Of a stretch of 21,891 bases of DNA, positions 14,559 to 21,880 are shown piece by piece. The stretch is from GCA-2746795 sp964643965 (GTDB lineage: Bacteria; Chloroflexota; Anaerolineae; Promineifilales; Promineifilaceae): contig CAZXVH010000090.1 of assembly GCA_964643965.1 (NCBI GenBank), forward strand, positions 1 to 21,891. The letters run 5' to 3'. A program made the position numbers and the translations under genes. Every line of letters starts with the position of its first letter. Positions within the stretch are counted from its first letter, which is position 1. Below the pieces are notes generated by a model. It was not told the origin of the DNA, searched no databases, and worked only from the letters and a program-made list of their open reading frames with translations.

Positions 14559-15320
14559 TCACTCAATCGCCATGCTTTCTTCAAAGCGGCGTTGGCCCAT
14601 AAAAGCCAGGCCAATGCTAAACAGATAGAGCAGCAGCAGGGGGGCCATCGTCAGGAGCATTGTTACTGGATCAATGGAAGGGGTAATGGCGGCTGCCAAC
14701 ACGGCCACGCCCACGATGGCCACGCGCCATTGGTCGCGCAGCATCGGCCCATTTACCAGCCCCACCCGCGCCAACACATAAATGATCACCGGCATTTGAA
14801 AGCTCAAGCCCAGCCAGAAAAGCATCGACAAAATAAAGCCGATATATTCAGAACTGGTCCACTCCGTCATAAACACGTCAAGCATGAACGAGGATAGAAA
14901 GGTCACGGCCGCCGGCACCAGCACAAACCAGGCAAAGAGAATGCCCAGTAAAAACATGCCCAGCGTCGCCGGAATAAACAGGTAGACATAACGCCGCTCG
15001 TTTTTGGTTAAGCCGGGGGAGATAAAAAGCCAAAACTGGTACAAGATAAAGGGCATTGCCAAAATAAAGCCGGATACCAGGGCCACCTTAAAGAAGGTTT
15101 CAATGCCTTCTGTGGGGCGCAAGGTTTGCAGTTGGCCGCCGTATGGTTTCAGTAAGAAGAGCAGGATTTGTTTGGCAAAAACAAAACTGATGGCGGTGCC
15201 TACCACCAACGCGCCGGCCGCCCAGGTGAGACGTATGCGCAGTTCGTTGAGATGGTCGAGCAGGGAAAGCTCCTCAAATGTTTCGCCAGCTTGTTCCCGG
15301 CTGCTTACGTCGCTGCTCAT
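14559..15320 (-). CDS. tatC: Twin-arginine translocase subunit TatC
   Basis: A 253-aa polytopic membrane protein, the receptor for twin-arginine signal peptides in the Tat export pathway. TatC hallmarks are LLDHLNELRIRL at the N-terminus, PTEGIETFFKVAL after the first helix, FWLFISPGLTKNERRY in the cytoplasmic loop and FGLSFQMPVIIYVL-like sequence (here WLGLSFQMPVIIYVL) late in the protein. Six membrane segments can be drawn. The first Met at 15320 overlaps the tatB stop by four bases, so translation is coupled. Confidence 0.96.
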   Translation of the reverse strand: MSSDVSSREQAGETFEELSLLDHLNELRIRLTWAAGALVVGTAISFVFAKQILLFLLKPYGGQLQTLRPTEGIETFFKVALVSGFILAMPFILYQFWLFISPGLTKNERRYVYLFIPATLGMFLLGILFAWFVLVPAAVTFLSSFMLDVFMTEWTSSEYIGFILSMLFWLGLSFQMPVIIYVLARVGLVNGPMLRDQWRVAIVGVAVLAAAITPSIDPVTMLLTMAPLLLLYLFSIGLAFMGQRRFEESMAIE

Positions 15321-15814
15321 TCTGGATCGTCGCTCACTTCAAGCGGCCGGGGCAAACTATCCGGCTGCCCTGGCAAATCATCTATTTGCCTTTGCAAATC
15401 ATCTATTTGCCCATTGTCGGCAGGCGCAGCCTCAGGTGGTGGACTGGTTTTAGGTTGTTTTAGCTGCGGGGGACGGATGCTGTTTTCCACAGTTTGCCTG
15501 GCTTCGCTGACCGCTTTTTTGCCTTCGGCCATGGGTTGGGTGGCAACGGCCGTTATTTCAGTTTTCAGGTCTTTTAACTGGCGGCGTAAATCTTGCACCT
15601 CTTTCCAGGCGTCTGTTAAGTCACCATCTTCATCGACGGCCGCCAATTCAGCGTTTAGCTGCCGGGCAAAACCGCGCGAAACCGATTGCAACTGCGCCGT
15701 TATTTTGCCCAGCCAAAAAGCTACTTGCTGAATGCGCTTTGGCCCCATGACGATGCCAGCCAGCAGCAAAATAACCAATAATTCTGGCGCGCCGATTCCA
15801 AAAAAACTATCCAT
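15317..15814 (-). CDS. tatB: Tat translocase subunit TatB
   Basis: A 165-aa protein with one N-terminal membrane helix (APELLVILLLAGIVMGPKRI, residues about 9-28), then an amphipathic helix (VAFWLGKITAQLQSVSRGFA) and a long charged, Pro-rich tail. The Pro-Glu-Leu at the start of the helix and the Gly-Pro hinge are typical of TatB. The tail contains a 21-bp in-frame duplication coding QIDDLQR and QIDDLPG (15373-15390 and 15394-15411). It acts with TatC in recognising signal peptides. It could be called TatA-like, but the long tail and the separate short tatA upstream favour TatB. Confidence 0.88.
   Translation of the reverse strand: MDSFFGIGAPELLVILLLAGIVMGPKRIQQVAFWLGKITAQLQSVSRGFARQLNAELAAVDEDGDLTDAWKEVQDLRRQLKDLKTEITAVATQPMAEGKKAVSEARQTVENSIRPPQLKQPKTSPPPEAAPADNGQIDDLQRQIDDLPGQPDSLPRPLEVSDDPE
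15373..15411. repeat. Short in-frame tandem duplication in tatB
   Basis: The 18-mer GCAAATCATCTATTTGCC occurs at 15373-15390 and again at 15394-15411, a 21-bp period (seven codons). It encodes the repeated IDDL segment of the TatB tail. Confidence 0.8.
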
Positions 15815-15832
15815 GTGATCCGTTCATCAATT

Positions 15833-15865
15833 AGAAGTTCAACTTCTCCGAGAAATTGAACTTTT
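15833..15865. repeat. 33-bp imperfect palindrome in the tatA-tatB gap
   Basis: The halves 15833-15848 and 15850-15865 are complementary in 14 of 16 positions. In the minus-strand transcript this would be a strong hairpin just upstream of the tatB start, possibly tuning tatB relative to tatA. Confidence 0.55.
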
Positions 15866-15919
15866 GATCTGACAATTCTGATAAAACGTAGCAATGAAAA
15901 TTAAATAAGATCCGAAACT

Positions 15920-15964
15920 GAGATTGGAGATTAGTCGCGTGTGCAATCTCTACTCTCCGATCTC
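15920..15964. repeat. Second inverted repeat in the tatA-tatB gap
   Basis: GAGATTGGAGA (15920-15930) pairs with TCTCCGATCTC (15954-15964) in 10 of 11 positions. It follows the tatA stop and may partly terminate transcription after tatA. Confidence 0.5.
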
Positions 15965-15989
15965 TGGGAAGTCATTTAATCTTCGATCC

Positions 15990-16181
15990 TTAATCTTTGG
16001 TTTCACTGCTTTCGGGCGTACTTTCTTCGACACTCTCTTCGTCATTCTTGCCTTCTTGCAAGCCTTTACGAAAAGCGCTAATCCCCTTACCCATTTCACT
16101 GCCCAATTTGCTGATGCGGCCTACGCCAAATATCAACAGAATGATAATCAATATGATGACCCATTCCCATCCGGCAATCAT
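15990..16181 (-). CDS. tatA: Tat translocase pore subunit TatA
   Basis: A 63-aa protein with a single N-terminal membrane helix (WEWVIILIIILLIFGVGRI), the FGxxRI/KL..LGSEMGKGISAFRKG amphipathic segment typical of TatA/E, and an acidic Ser/Glu tail. TatA oligomers form the translocation pore. ATG 16181 has AAGGAG about eight bases upstream. It is first in the tatA-tatB-tatC cluster on the minus strand; the 175-base gap to tatB holds two hairpins that could set the higher expression normally seen for TatA. The leader contains two GAAC-N6-GTTC dyads. Confidence 0.94.
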   Translation of the reverse strand: MIAGWEWVIILIIILLIFGVGRISKLGSEMGKGISAFRKGLQEGKNDEESVEESTPESSETKD

Positions 16182-16202
16182 GATGTTTTCTCCTTGTGAA
16201 TC

Positions 16203-16255
16203 GAACAGCTAAGTTCGATGTTCGTCCTCTTTTTGATGTCCGAACAAGAATGTTC
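16203..16255. promoter_or_regulatory. Two GAAC-N6-GTTC dyads in the tatA leader
   Basis: GAAC-AGCTAA-GTTC at 16203-16216 and GAAC-AAGAAT-GTTC at 16242-16255, with centres 39 bp apart. Each is extended by one or more complementary flanking bases (TCGAAC..GTTCGA; GTCCGAACA..TGTTCAGAC). They lie between the predicted -10 (16284-16289) and the tatA start, so they could be operators or RNA hairpins. Confidence 0.5.
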
Positions 16256-16283
16256 AGACTATTCATGTATATCACAGCATACC

Positions 16284-16292
16284 ATTATAACA
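16284..16292 (-). promoter_or_regulatory. Extended -10 promoter of tatA
   Basis: The minus strand reads TGTTATAAT, a perfect extended -10, about 100 bases before the tatA ATG. No clear -35. Confidence 0.55.
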
Positions 16293-16358
16293 AACTACCA
16301 GCCAGGAAAAGAGGGTTGATGTATATCGCTGAGGGTTTGCTTATGAATGGCAGATTCT

Positions 16359-18050
16359 TTACTGCCCTGTGCCTGTTTCTTCGGGGCAAAGCACGGCCAC
16401 ATCGCGGTAAAGCAAAAACCAATGCGTCCATGTTTTGTAGCGGTCTCGTGGCGTAGTGATGAGGCCGATTTCCGCTTCGTTCACGGCCGGGCTGAGGGCG
16501 TAGGTATAGACGTGTTGGTACAGGGTCAACGCCGGTAGACTCTGGTTGTAAAAGCGCTGGAAGGTATCGTAGAACGGCCGTCTTTCTGCTACCGGCCATG
16601 TTTGACGCCCCAACTCCAGGCTCTCGCTCGCTTTGCGGCTGTTCCAACCGGCAAAGTTGCTGCCCTTGATGATGGCCTCCTGGCTCCAAAAATCGTAGAG
16701 ATCGGGGTCGCCGGGCGGGATGAATGTGACCAGGGCCACATCGAAAGCCCCTTCGTCGAGCCGTTGGCGCAAGTCGGCGAGGCTGGCGACCAGGGTGATT
16801 TGGCTGTTGATGCCGGCCGCCGCCCACTGTTGACCGATGGTTTCAGAGAGCGCTCGGTTGGCCGGGGTGTCCAGGCTGAGTATTTGGATAAGAGCGGTTT
16901 CGCCTTCTTTTTGGCGGGCGGCGCTGCCCTCGACCTGCACCCAACCGGCCGCTTCTAATAAGGAAACGGCCGTTCCCGGGTCATAGCTGTATGGCGTAAG
17001 CAGGGAAGGGTTGTAAGCCCAGGAAGTGGGCAGATATGGCCCCTCGAAGGGGATGCCTTGCCCGTTGAGGGCGGCGTCAATCAGCGCCGGCCGATCCAGC
17101 AGATAGGCCAATGCCTGCCGCCCGGAAAGGCTGGTGAGCAGGTCAGAAGGGGGCTGATCCATGTTGAAGAGCAGCAGGGTGTAGCGGTCGTCTGGGGCAG
17201 TGAAGAGGCGGGTATCGGGCTGCGCCGCCAGGCGAGGCAGCAGGCTGTCGGAGACGCGGTTGATGGCGTGGATGCTGCCGTTTACATACGCTTCGAGCAG
17301 GGTCTCTTCATCGGGAAAGAATTGGAATTCAAGGGCGTTGATTTTACTGCCTTCGCGCCAGACGGTGGGGTCTGGCAGCAGGCGTAAACGGCCGTTCGCC
17401 TGCCAGTCCACCGTCCCATCTACCAGAAAAGGGCCAGTGCCGATGGGCGCTTTGTTGAAGGGGGAGGTTTGCAAGGAAACGGCCGTTTCCCCAGCCAGCA
17501 GGTGGGCGGGTAAAAGGCCGCGGGTGGTGGCGTCTAAAAAGGGGGCATAGGGTTCGGGCAGGGTGAAGGTGAGTGTCAGATCGTCGATGACCTCTATGGC
17601 CACCGACTGCCACAAGGTGCGGACGGCCGTTGGTCCTGGATAATCCTCGGCTTGCAGCAGGCCGTAGGTAAAGGCGGCGTCGGCGGCCGTCACCGCTTCG
17701 CCATCGTGCCACACTTCATCCGGCTTCAGGCGAAAGGTAACTGTTAGCCCATCTTCACTCACCGACCAGCTTTCGGCCAGCGCCGGTTCTAACAAACCCG
17801 TGCTGCCATAGCGGGTGAGGCCATCAAAGAGGAGGCTGTTCAACTCCTGATCGACGGGCAAATTGTCTGCCAGCACAGGGTTCAACGTTTGCGGCGCGCC
17901 CAGGACGCCTTCCACAAAGACGCCCCCATTGGCCGGAACCGACACGGAACATAGGCCGCTGCTGGTTTGGGCTTCAAAAGAGAGCAGCGCAAAAACCAGG
18001 CCCATACAAACAGCGGCTAACAAAATCTGCCAGCGCAAGTTCAATTTCAT
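16359..18050 (-). CDS. ABC transporter substrate-binding protein, peptide/oligopeptide family 5
   Basis: A 563-aa protein of the SBP_bac_5 (OppA/DppA) family, which binds peptides, nickel or similar ligands outside the membrane. Seen: GAPQTLNPVLADN near residue 51, LFDGLTRYGSTGLLEPALAESWSVSEDGLTVTFRL in the first lobe (shown here by its parts LFDGLTRY, ALAESW, TVTFRL), VWHDGEAVTAADAAFTY, and late KGSNFAGWN. A hydrophobic N-terminal segment (about 8-25) is a signal peptide or anchor, with no clear lipobox, although LC occurs at 33-34. No Opp/Dpp permease or ATPase genes are next to it, so it is an orphan. It follows secG by 91 bases and may be read with it. Two perfect AACGGCCGTT copies lie close together (17387, 17478) and a third at 16965. 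Confidence 0.9.
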   Translation of the reverse strand: MKLNLRWQILLAAVCMGLVFALLSFEAQTSSGLCSVSVPANGGVFVEGVLGAPQTLNPVLADNLPVDQELNSLLFDGLTRYGSTGLLEPALAESWSVSEDGLTVTFRLKPDEVWHDGEAVTAADAAFTYGLLQAEDYPGPTAVRTLWQSVAIEVIDDLTLTFTLPEPYAPFLDATTRGLLPAHLLAGETAVSLQTSPFNKAPIGTGPFLVDGTVDWQANGRLRLLPDPTVWREGSKINALEFQFFPDEETLLEAYVNGSIHAINRVSDSLLPRLAAQPDTRLFTAPDDRYTLLLFNMDQPPSDLLTSLSGRQALAYLLDRPALIDAALNGQGIPFEGPYLPTSWAYNPSLLTPYSYDPGTAVSLLEAAGWVQVEGSAARQKEGETALIQILSLDTPANRALSETIGQQWAAAGINSQITLVASLADLRQRLDEGAFDVALVTFIPPGDPDLYDFWSQEAIIKGSNFAGWNSRKASESLELGRQTWPVAERRPFYDTFQRFYNQSLPALTLYQHVYTYALSPAVNEAEIGLITTPRDRYKTWTHWFLLYRDVAVLCPEETGTGQ

Positions 18051-18141
18051 GACAACAAAAAAACGCGAAACCCAGGACGCTTTGTCAAACCATCCTGTCC
18101 TTCACGTTTTATCCAGTCTACAACGCAGTGGTTTGTGCGAA

Positions 18142-18393
18142 CTAGGCAACCTGTCCCCAGGCCAAAAAGGCCAGGAGCGTGTTCACAAAAAAGACAATGG
18201 TGACGATTATCGTCACATGGTAAATGGTGGCTTCCACGCCGCGGCGGGTGCGGAAACTGCCGCCAGAATCAGAGCCGCCCATAAAGCTGCCCAGGCCGCC
18301 GCCCTTTGTTTGCATTAGCACCAAAACCGTTAAAACAATTGCTAAGATAATTTCAATGACGCCCAAATAGGGGGAAAATGCTTGGAGACTCAT
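18142..18393 (-). CDS. secG: Preprotein translocase subunit SecG
   Basis: An 83-aa SecG with two membrane helices (about 10-27 and 57-78) and the conserved loop LVLMQTKGGGLGSFMGG between them. It joins SecYE to stimulate protein export. Length is standard. An extended -10 (TGTTATAAT, minus, 18459-18467) lies about 65 bases upstream. The gene is divergent from the ABC operon that starts at 18575. Confidence 0.95.
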   Translation of the reverse strand: MSLQAFSPYLGVIEIILAIVLTVLVLMQTKGGGLGSFMGGSDSGGSFRTRRGVEATIYHVTIIVTIVFFVNTLLAFLAWGQVA

Positions 18394-18458
18394 GTAAACT
18401 CAACCTCGTTCTTCAATATGTTTTAAGCTGCTGCCCGTTTCAGGCAGACAAGGAGAGC

Positions 18459-18467
18459 ATTATAACA
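18459..18467 (-). promoter_or_regulatory. Extended -10 promoter of secG
   Basis: TGTTATAAT on the minus strand, the same nonamer as at the tatA promoter. No -35 consensus is seen upstream. Confidence 0.5.
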
Positions 18468-18574
18468 GGCTCGGACGGTCGCGTCGAATGGGATTTGGGT
18501 AGCTCAATGGGAAAATTGCCCCACTTGACGCCTGTGGTAAACTACACGCTGCATTTATTAAAACGGCCGTTTCC

Positions 18575-19471
18575 ATGCTGGTCGATAAGGATCCCTTCTT
18601 GATCGAGATCAACGACGTCACTAAGAAATTTTATGGGTTTACTGCTCTGCACAACGTCTCCTTGCACATTTTCGCAGGAGAAGTGGTGGGGCTTTTAGGG
18701 CCAAATGGGGCTGGCAAAACCACCCTGTTTAAACTGATCGCCGGGGTATTGCAGCCAACCGCCGGCAATATCCGACCAGATAGCGGCGTCTGGCCGGCGA
18801 TTGGGTATAAACCGGAGCGTTTGCTCTTTCCCAACCATCTGCGGGTGCGCCATTATTTGGAGCGAGCGGCGCAAATCAGCAATGTGCCCAGACGGGATAT
18901 CCCCCAGGCGGTGCAAGACAGCTTGTTTCGCGTGGATTTAATAGAGGCGGCCAATAAGCGGATTAAGGATTGTTCTAAAGGGATGCGCCAACGGTTAGGG
19001 CTGGCCCAAATTCTCCTGGGCAACCCGCCATTACTACTGCTTGATGAACCATCCAATGGCCTGGATCCAAACGGCCAGCAAGAGATGTACGCTTATATTC
19101 GTCGCCTGCAAGCCGAAGGGAAGACCATCCTTATGAGTTCTCACCATCTGCCGGAAGTAACGCAGGTTTGCAGCGAAATTGTGATATTAAATCGCGGCCA
19201 AATCGATTATCAAAACAAGATGGAAGAGGCGTTGGCGGCCCGCTCATATATTCGCATTCGGGTGAACAAATCGTTGGCGAACTTTGAGGCGGTGTTAACG
19301 GCCGTTTCCCCCAGCATCGAAGTGGTCGGTGAAGTCATCTATCTGCGTGAAGCAGATATGGGGCTGCGCCGGGAGGTGCTGGTGAAGCTGTTGGAGGCGG
19401 ATTTCGACATTTTGCGCGTGGAGCATAAGCGCATCTCCCTTTCTGAAATTTACGCGGAGGCGGTGCAATGA
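18575..19471 (+). CDS. ABC transporter ATP-binding protein (exporter/CcmA type)
   Basis: A 298-aa ATPase. Walker A is GPNGAGKTT (42-50), the signature loop is CSKGMRQRLGLAQ (133-145, a SKGM variant of LSGGQ), Walker B is LLLLDEPSNGLDP (153-165), and the H-loop is SSHHLPEV. A C-terminal extension of about 80 residues after the ATPase core is typical of ABC-2/CcmA-type exporters. It energises the membrane protein encoded next, whose ATG overlaps its stop (ATGA at 19468-19471). ATG 18575 has no evident Shine-Dalgarno; an AACGGCCGTT palindrome (18562-18571) occupies that position, so the start may be leaderless-like or poorly translated. A second copy lies at 19297. Confidence 0.9.
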   Translation: MLVDKDPFLIEINDVTKKFYGFTALHNVSLHIFAGEVVGLLGPNGAGKTTLFKLIAGVLQPTAGNIRPDSGVWPAIGYKPERLLFPNHLRVRHYLERAAQISNVPRRDIPQAVQDSLFRVDLIEAANKRIKDCSKGMRQRLGLAQILLGNPPLLLLDEPSNGLDPNGQQEMYAYIRRLQAEGKTILMSSHHLPEVTQVCSEIVILNRGQIDYQNKMEEALAARSYIRIRVNKSLANFEAVLTAVSPSIEVVGEVIYLREADMGLRREVLVKLLEADFDILRVEHKRISLSEIYAEAVQ

Positions 19472-20304
19472 GCCAACGCATCGCGGCCCTGACTGCCTAT
19501 TTCTTGCGCAGCCTCACCTTTTCCCTCACCGGTGTTTTCTACATTATTTTAGGGCTGGCTTACTGGGTGGTGATGTTTCCCCCCGGGCAAAAGACGCCTG
19601 AGGCTTCTTATTATGTGCTAGTGCTGGCCGCTTTGGGCGTGGGCATGACTTTCCTGGCTGCTTTGTCAATCGCCAGCCGGGCCAACCAGGCGGTGCATTA
19701 CCCCTGGATCGTGCGTTTACCCAGCCGGGTGGAATATCTGACGGCCGTTTTCCTGGCAGCCCTCATTTTTGCCTCCGGGGTACAATTGCTGGCGGCGGCG
19801 TTGGCGCTTTTTCAGGGACCGGAACTGCCCGCCAGCCGGGTGGCGGAAATCCCGCCTATCTGGCTGTCGCTGAACATGTTAACGGCCGTTATCGCTTTGC
19901 ACGCCACAGATTTTGTCAATAAAGGCTGGTCTCGCGTTTACCTCTTTGGCGTTCTGGCAATCTTTTTGTTTGGGCAAAGCCTGAGCGGCGCCAACAGCGC
20001 CAACTCCTGGCTGATCATTCAGTTGAATAACCTCAGCCGGGCTTTGATAGGCGGCGGCTGGATTGCCCTGGTGACGCCGCTCAACAATTTCTCCCAATGG
20101 TTACAAAACGATGGCGCGGCTTCGCTGGGCACTCTGTTCGGCCTCCCTTTTTGGCCTTTCCGGGCGATTGCAACGGCCGTTGTTACCGGTTCTTTTAACG
20201 TGGAGCAGGCATTGGCCCCGGCCGTTTTGCTCTTATACGCTACCTTACTGATTATGCTGGCCGCCGATCTGTTGGCGACTAAAGATTTGGATCTAACCGA
20301 GTAA
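19468..20304 (+). CDS. ABC transporter membrane subunit (ABC-2 like)
   Basis: A 278-aa hydrophobic protein with about six membrane segments (roughly 15-35, 48-68, 88-112, 135-148, 156-170, 250-272) and no recognised motif. Its position directly after the ATPase, with translational coupling, makes it the membrane partner. The sequence family is unclear; it is like ABC-2 or CcmB-type permeases in size and layout. Two perfect AACGGCCGTT copies (19881, 20172) each code TAV inside or next to membrane segments. The next gene begins four bases after its stop. Confidence 0.75.
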   Translation: MSQRIAALTAYFLRSLTFSLTGVFYIILGLAYWVVMFPPGQKTPEASYYVLVLAALGVGMTFLAALSIASRANQAVHYPWIVRLPSRVEYLTAVFLAALIFASGVQLLAAALALFQGPELPASRVAEIPPIWLSLNMLTAVIALHATDFVNKGWSRVYLFGVLAIFLFGQSLSGANSANSWLIIQLNNLSRALIGGGWIALVTPLNNFSQWLQNDGAASLGTLFGLPFWPFRAIATAVVTGSFNVEQALAPAVLLLYATLLIMLAADLLATKDLDLTE

Positions 20305-20308
20305 ACGC

Positions 20309-20521
20309 ATGGAATGTTGGCACTGTGAACGACCAGCCCACGCCGCTTGTAAATTTTGCGGCCGGGCTGTCTGTAAAACCCACGTCCAGGAAATGCCTTA
20401 CATCATCCACACCTATCGGACCCGGAGAGATGAGTATAAGGCGATTGTGGTAGCGGGGGCGGTGTGGTGTGGCGTTTGTAAACCACAGCAAGACCCGGTT
20501 ACGCTGGCAAACATGGAATGA
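20309..20521 (+). CDS. Small B-box-like zinc-binding protein
   Basis: A 70-aa protein with eight likely zinc ligands: Cys3, Cys6, Cys14, Cys17, Cys22, His25, Cys54 and Cys57. The order CxxC-x7-CxxC-x4-C-x2-H resembles a B-box zinc finger, and a further CxxC (54-57) lies near the end. It has no signal peptide and one short hydrophobic stretch (KAIVVAGAVWCG). B-box-type proteins in bacteria are often found near membrane and transport genes, with unknown role. It overlaps the next gene by four bases (ATGA) and follows the membrane gene by four, so it is part of the operon. Its job may be regulatory or structural; this is inference. Confidence 0.75.
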   Translation: MECWHCERPAHAACKFCGRAVCKTHVQEMPYIIHTYRTRRDEYKAIVVAGAVWCGVCKPQQDPVTLANME

Positions 20522-21825
20522 GTAAACGCCTTGTTCTCCTCCTGCTTCTCCTTTTTCTGAGCGTAGGCTGTCAACTTTTGCCTGAGGGTACGCAGACGCC
20601 TGCGTCAGCCACGCCCCTGCCCGCCACGCCAGCTGCAGAGGCTCCCCCGGTCAACACGCCCAGCTTTGAAATTCCCACCCCCACGCCTGCTCCCAAATCT
20701 TCTCTCATTATCTGGCTGCCGCCCGCCATTGCCCTGCGTCAAGAAGCGGGGGCGGTGGTATTTTCTGATCAACTGCTGCTGTTTAACAGCGCCCATCCAG
20801 ATTTAATCATTTCTGTAGAGCAAAAACCGTCAACGGGGCAGGGCGGCATTTTGAACTATCTGCGTACCGGTAGGAGCGTGGCCCCTACCATTTTGCCTGA
20901 TTTAATTGCGCTGCCGATAGGCCAGTTAACGGCCGCCGCAGATGAAGGTCTTATTACCCCGTTGGAAGATTTGTTGGCAGCGGAGGCGCTCACCCCCCTT
21001 TATCCGGCGGCGCAAACATGGGCCAGATATAACAACCACACCATCGCCTATCCTTTTGCGATCACGGAACTGCCGCAGTTGGAATACAGCAGCGCCCTCA
21101 CGGAAACGCTGCCGCTGCAATGGGGCGCCTTTATCAGTGATACGAACCATACGATGGTGCTGCCGGCCACCGGCAGTAATGGCGCTAAATTAGCGCTGCA
21201 ATTTTATTTGCAAGCGGGCGGCAGCCTGGTGAATGAAGCCGGTCAGCCGATGCTGGAGCCGGAACCGCTGACGCGGGCGCTGGAACAACTTTATAACGGC
21301 CGCCAGAAGGGTTTCATCATCCAGCAAAGCAGTAATATCAGCAGCCTCGACGAAGGGCGGCTGCTCATGCAAACAGGCGGCGCCGATTTTGCCTTGTCAG
21401 CGGCGGATGAGTTCCTTAACGGCCGTTCTAATGAGGTTCCCCCCGGTTTTGCGGCCGTGCCCGGCCTGGCTGCCCCTTTGCCGCCGCTGGTTCGTGGCTG
21501 GGCCTGGGCCGTGACGACCACTGATCCGGCCGAAAAAGCGTTGGCGGTGGAACTGATCAATGTCCTCACCACCCCGGAAAACCTGGGCGCCTGGAGCTTG
21601 AATAACAAAATTCTGCCGGCCAACCCTGAAGCGTTTAACCAATGGCCGGAAACAGATGCATATGTGGCTTTTGCCCAGCAAGAACTGCAACGCGCTCAGC
21701 CCATGCCTTTGGCCGACGCCAGTCCGGTGATGAAGGCGTTGGAGAATGCGGTGTTTGATGTCATTTCGCAGTCAAAATCGCCGGCGGAAGCGGCGGCGGA
21801 GGCGGTGACGGCGTTGCAGCCGTAG
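20518..21825 (+). CDS. Extracellular solute-binding lipoprotein (family 1-like)
   Basis: A 435-aa lipoprotein. The signal is MSKR plus a Leu-rich stretch ending LSVGC (Cys18), then a Pro/Thr/Ala linker to about residue 62. The rest resembles a family-1 solute-binding protein: SLIIWLPPAIA, LLLFNSAHPDLIISVE, PDLIALPIGQL, AYPFAITEL, GGADFALSAADEFLNGRS and AVELINVLTTPENLGAWS, all in the expected order. It probably binds a sugar or other small solute outside the cell. It is odd beside an exporter-type ATPase; normal importers of this family have MalF/MalG-type permeases. One perfect AACGGCCGTT lies at 21418. Start is ATG 20518 by overlap. Confidence 0.85.
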   Translation: MSKRLVLLLLLLFLSVGCQLLPEGTQTPASATPLPATPAAEAPPVNTPSFEIPTPTPAPKSSLIIWLPPAIALRQEAGAVVFSDQLLLFNSAHPDLIISVEQKPSTGQGGILNYLRTGRSVAPTILPDLIALPIGQLTAAADEGLITPLEDLLAAEALTPLYPAAQTWARYNNHTIAYPFAITELPQLEYSSALTETLPLQWGAFISDTNHTMVLPATGSNGAKLALQFYLQAGGSLVNEAGQPMLEPEPLTRALEQLYNGRQKGFIIQQSSNISSLDEGRLLMQTGGADFALSAADEFLNGRSNEVPPGFAAVPGLAAPLPPLVRGWAWAVTTTDPAEKALAVELINVLTTPENLGAWSLNNKILPANPEAFNQWPETDAYVAFAQQELQRAQPMPLADASPVMKALENAVFDVISQSKSPAEAAAEAVTALQP

Positions 21826-21880
21826 GTAGTCGAGTAGTCGGATAGCTGGATAGTCGAGTAGTCGGATAGTCGAGTAGTGG
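21826..21880 (+). repeat. Degenerate tandem repeat after the lipoprotein gene
   Basis: From the base after the stop codon, the sequence repeats GTAGTCGAGTAGTCGGATA-like words about three times (GTCGAGTAGTCGGATA at 21829-21844 and 21853-21868), with GGATAGCTG between copies. No terminator is visible before the window ends. Confidence 0.7.

Larger units (their letters stand above)
1982..21427. repeat. Dispersed 10-bp palindrome AACGGCCGTT, 25 perfect copies
   Basis: Start positions of perfect copies, read by eye: 1982, 2084, 2200, 2864, 2917, 2997, 3431, 3555, 3594, 3675, 3913, 5012, 5997, 7344, 8101, 10980, 15545, 16965, 17387, 17478, 18562, 19297, 19881, 20172, 21418. Chance expectation for one exact 10-mer in this length is about 0.02. 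Variants differing at one end base occur at many more places (for example 11283, 13150, 13562, 13851). Many copies extend to 12 bp (AAACGGCCGTTT). The span given is only the outer limits. Confidence 0.95.

Noticed and set aside
16203..16255. LexA box reading of the tatA leader dyads
   Set aside because: Gram-positive-type LexA sites have four bases between GAAC and GTTC; here there are six in both, so I do not call SOS control.
18495..18530. tRNA-like start (GGGTAGCTCAATGGG)
   Set aside because: No matching T-loop, anticodon arm or acceptor pairing follows, so it is not a tRNA gene.
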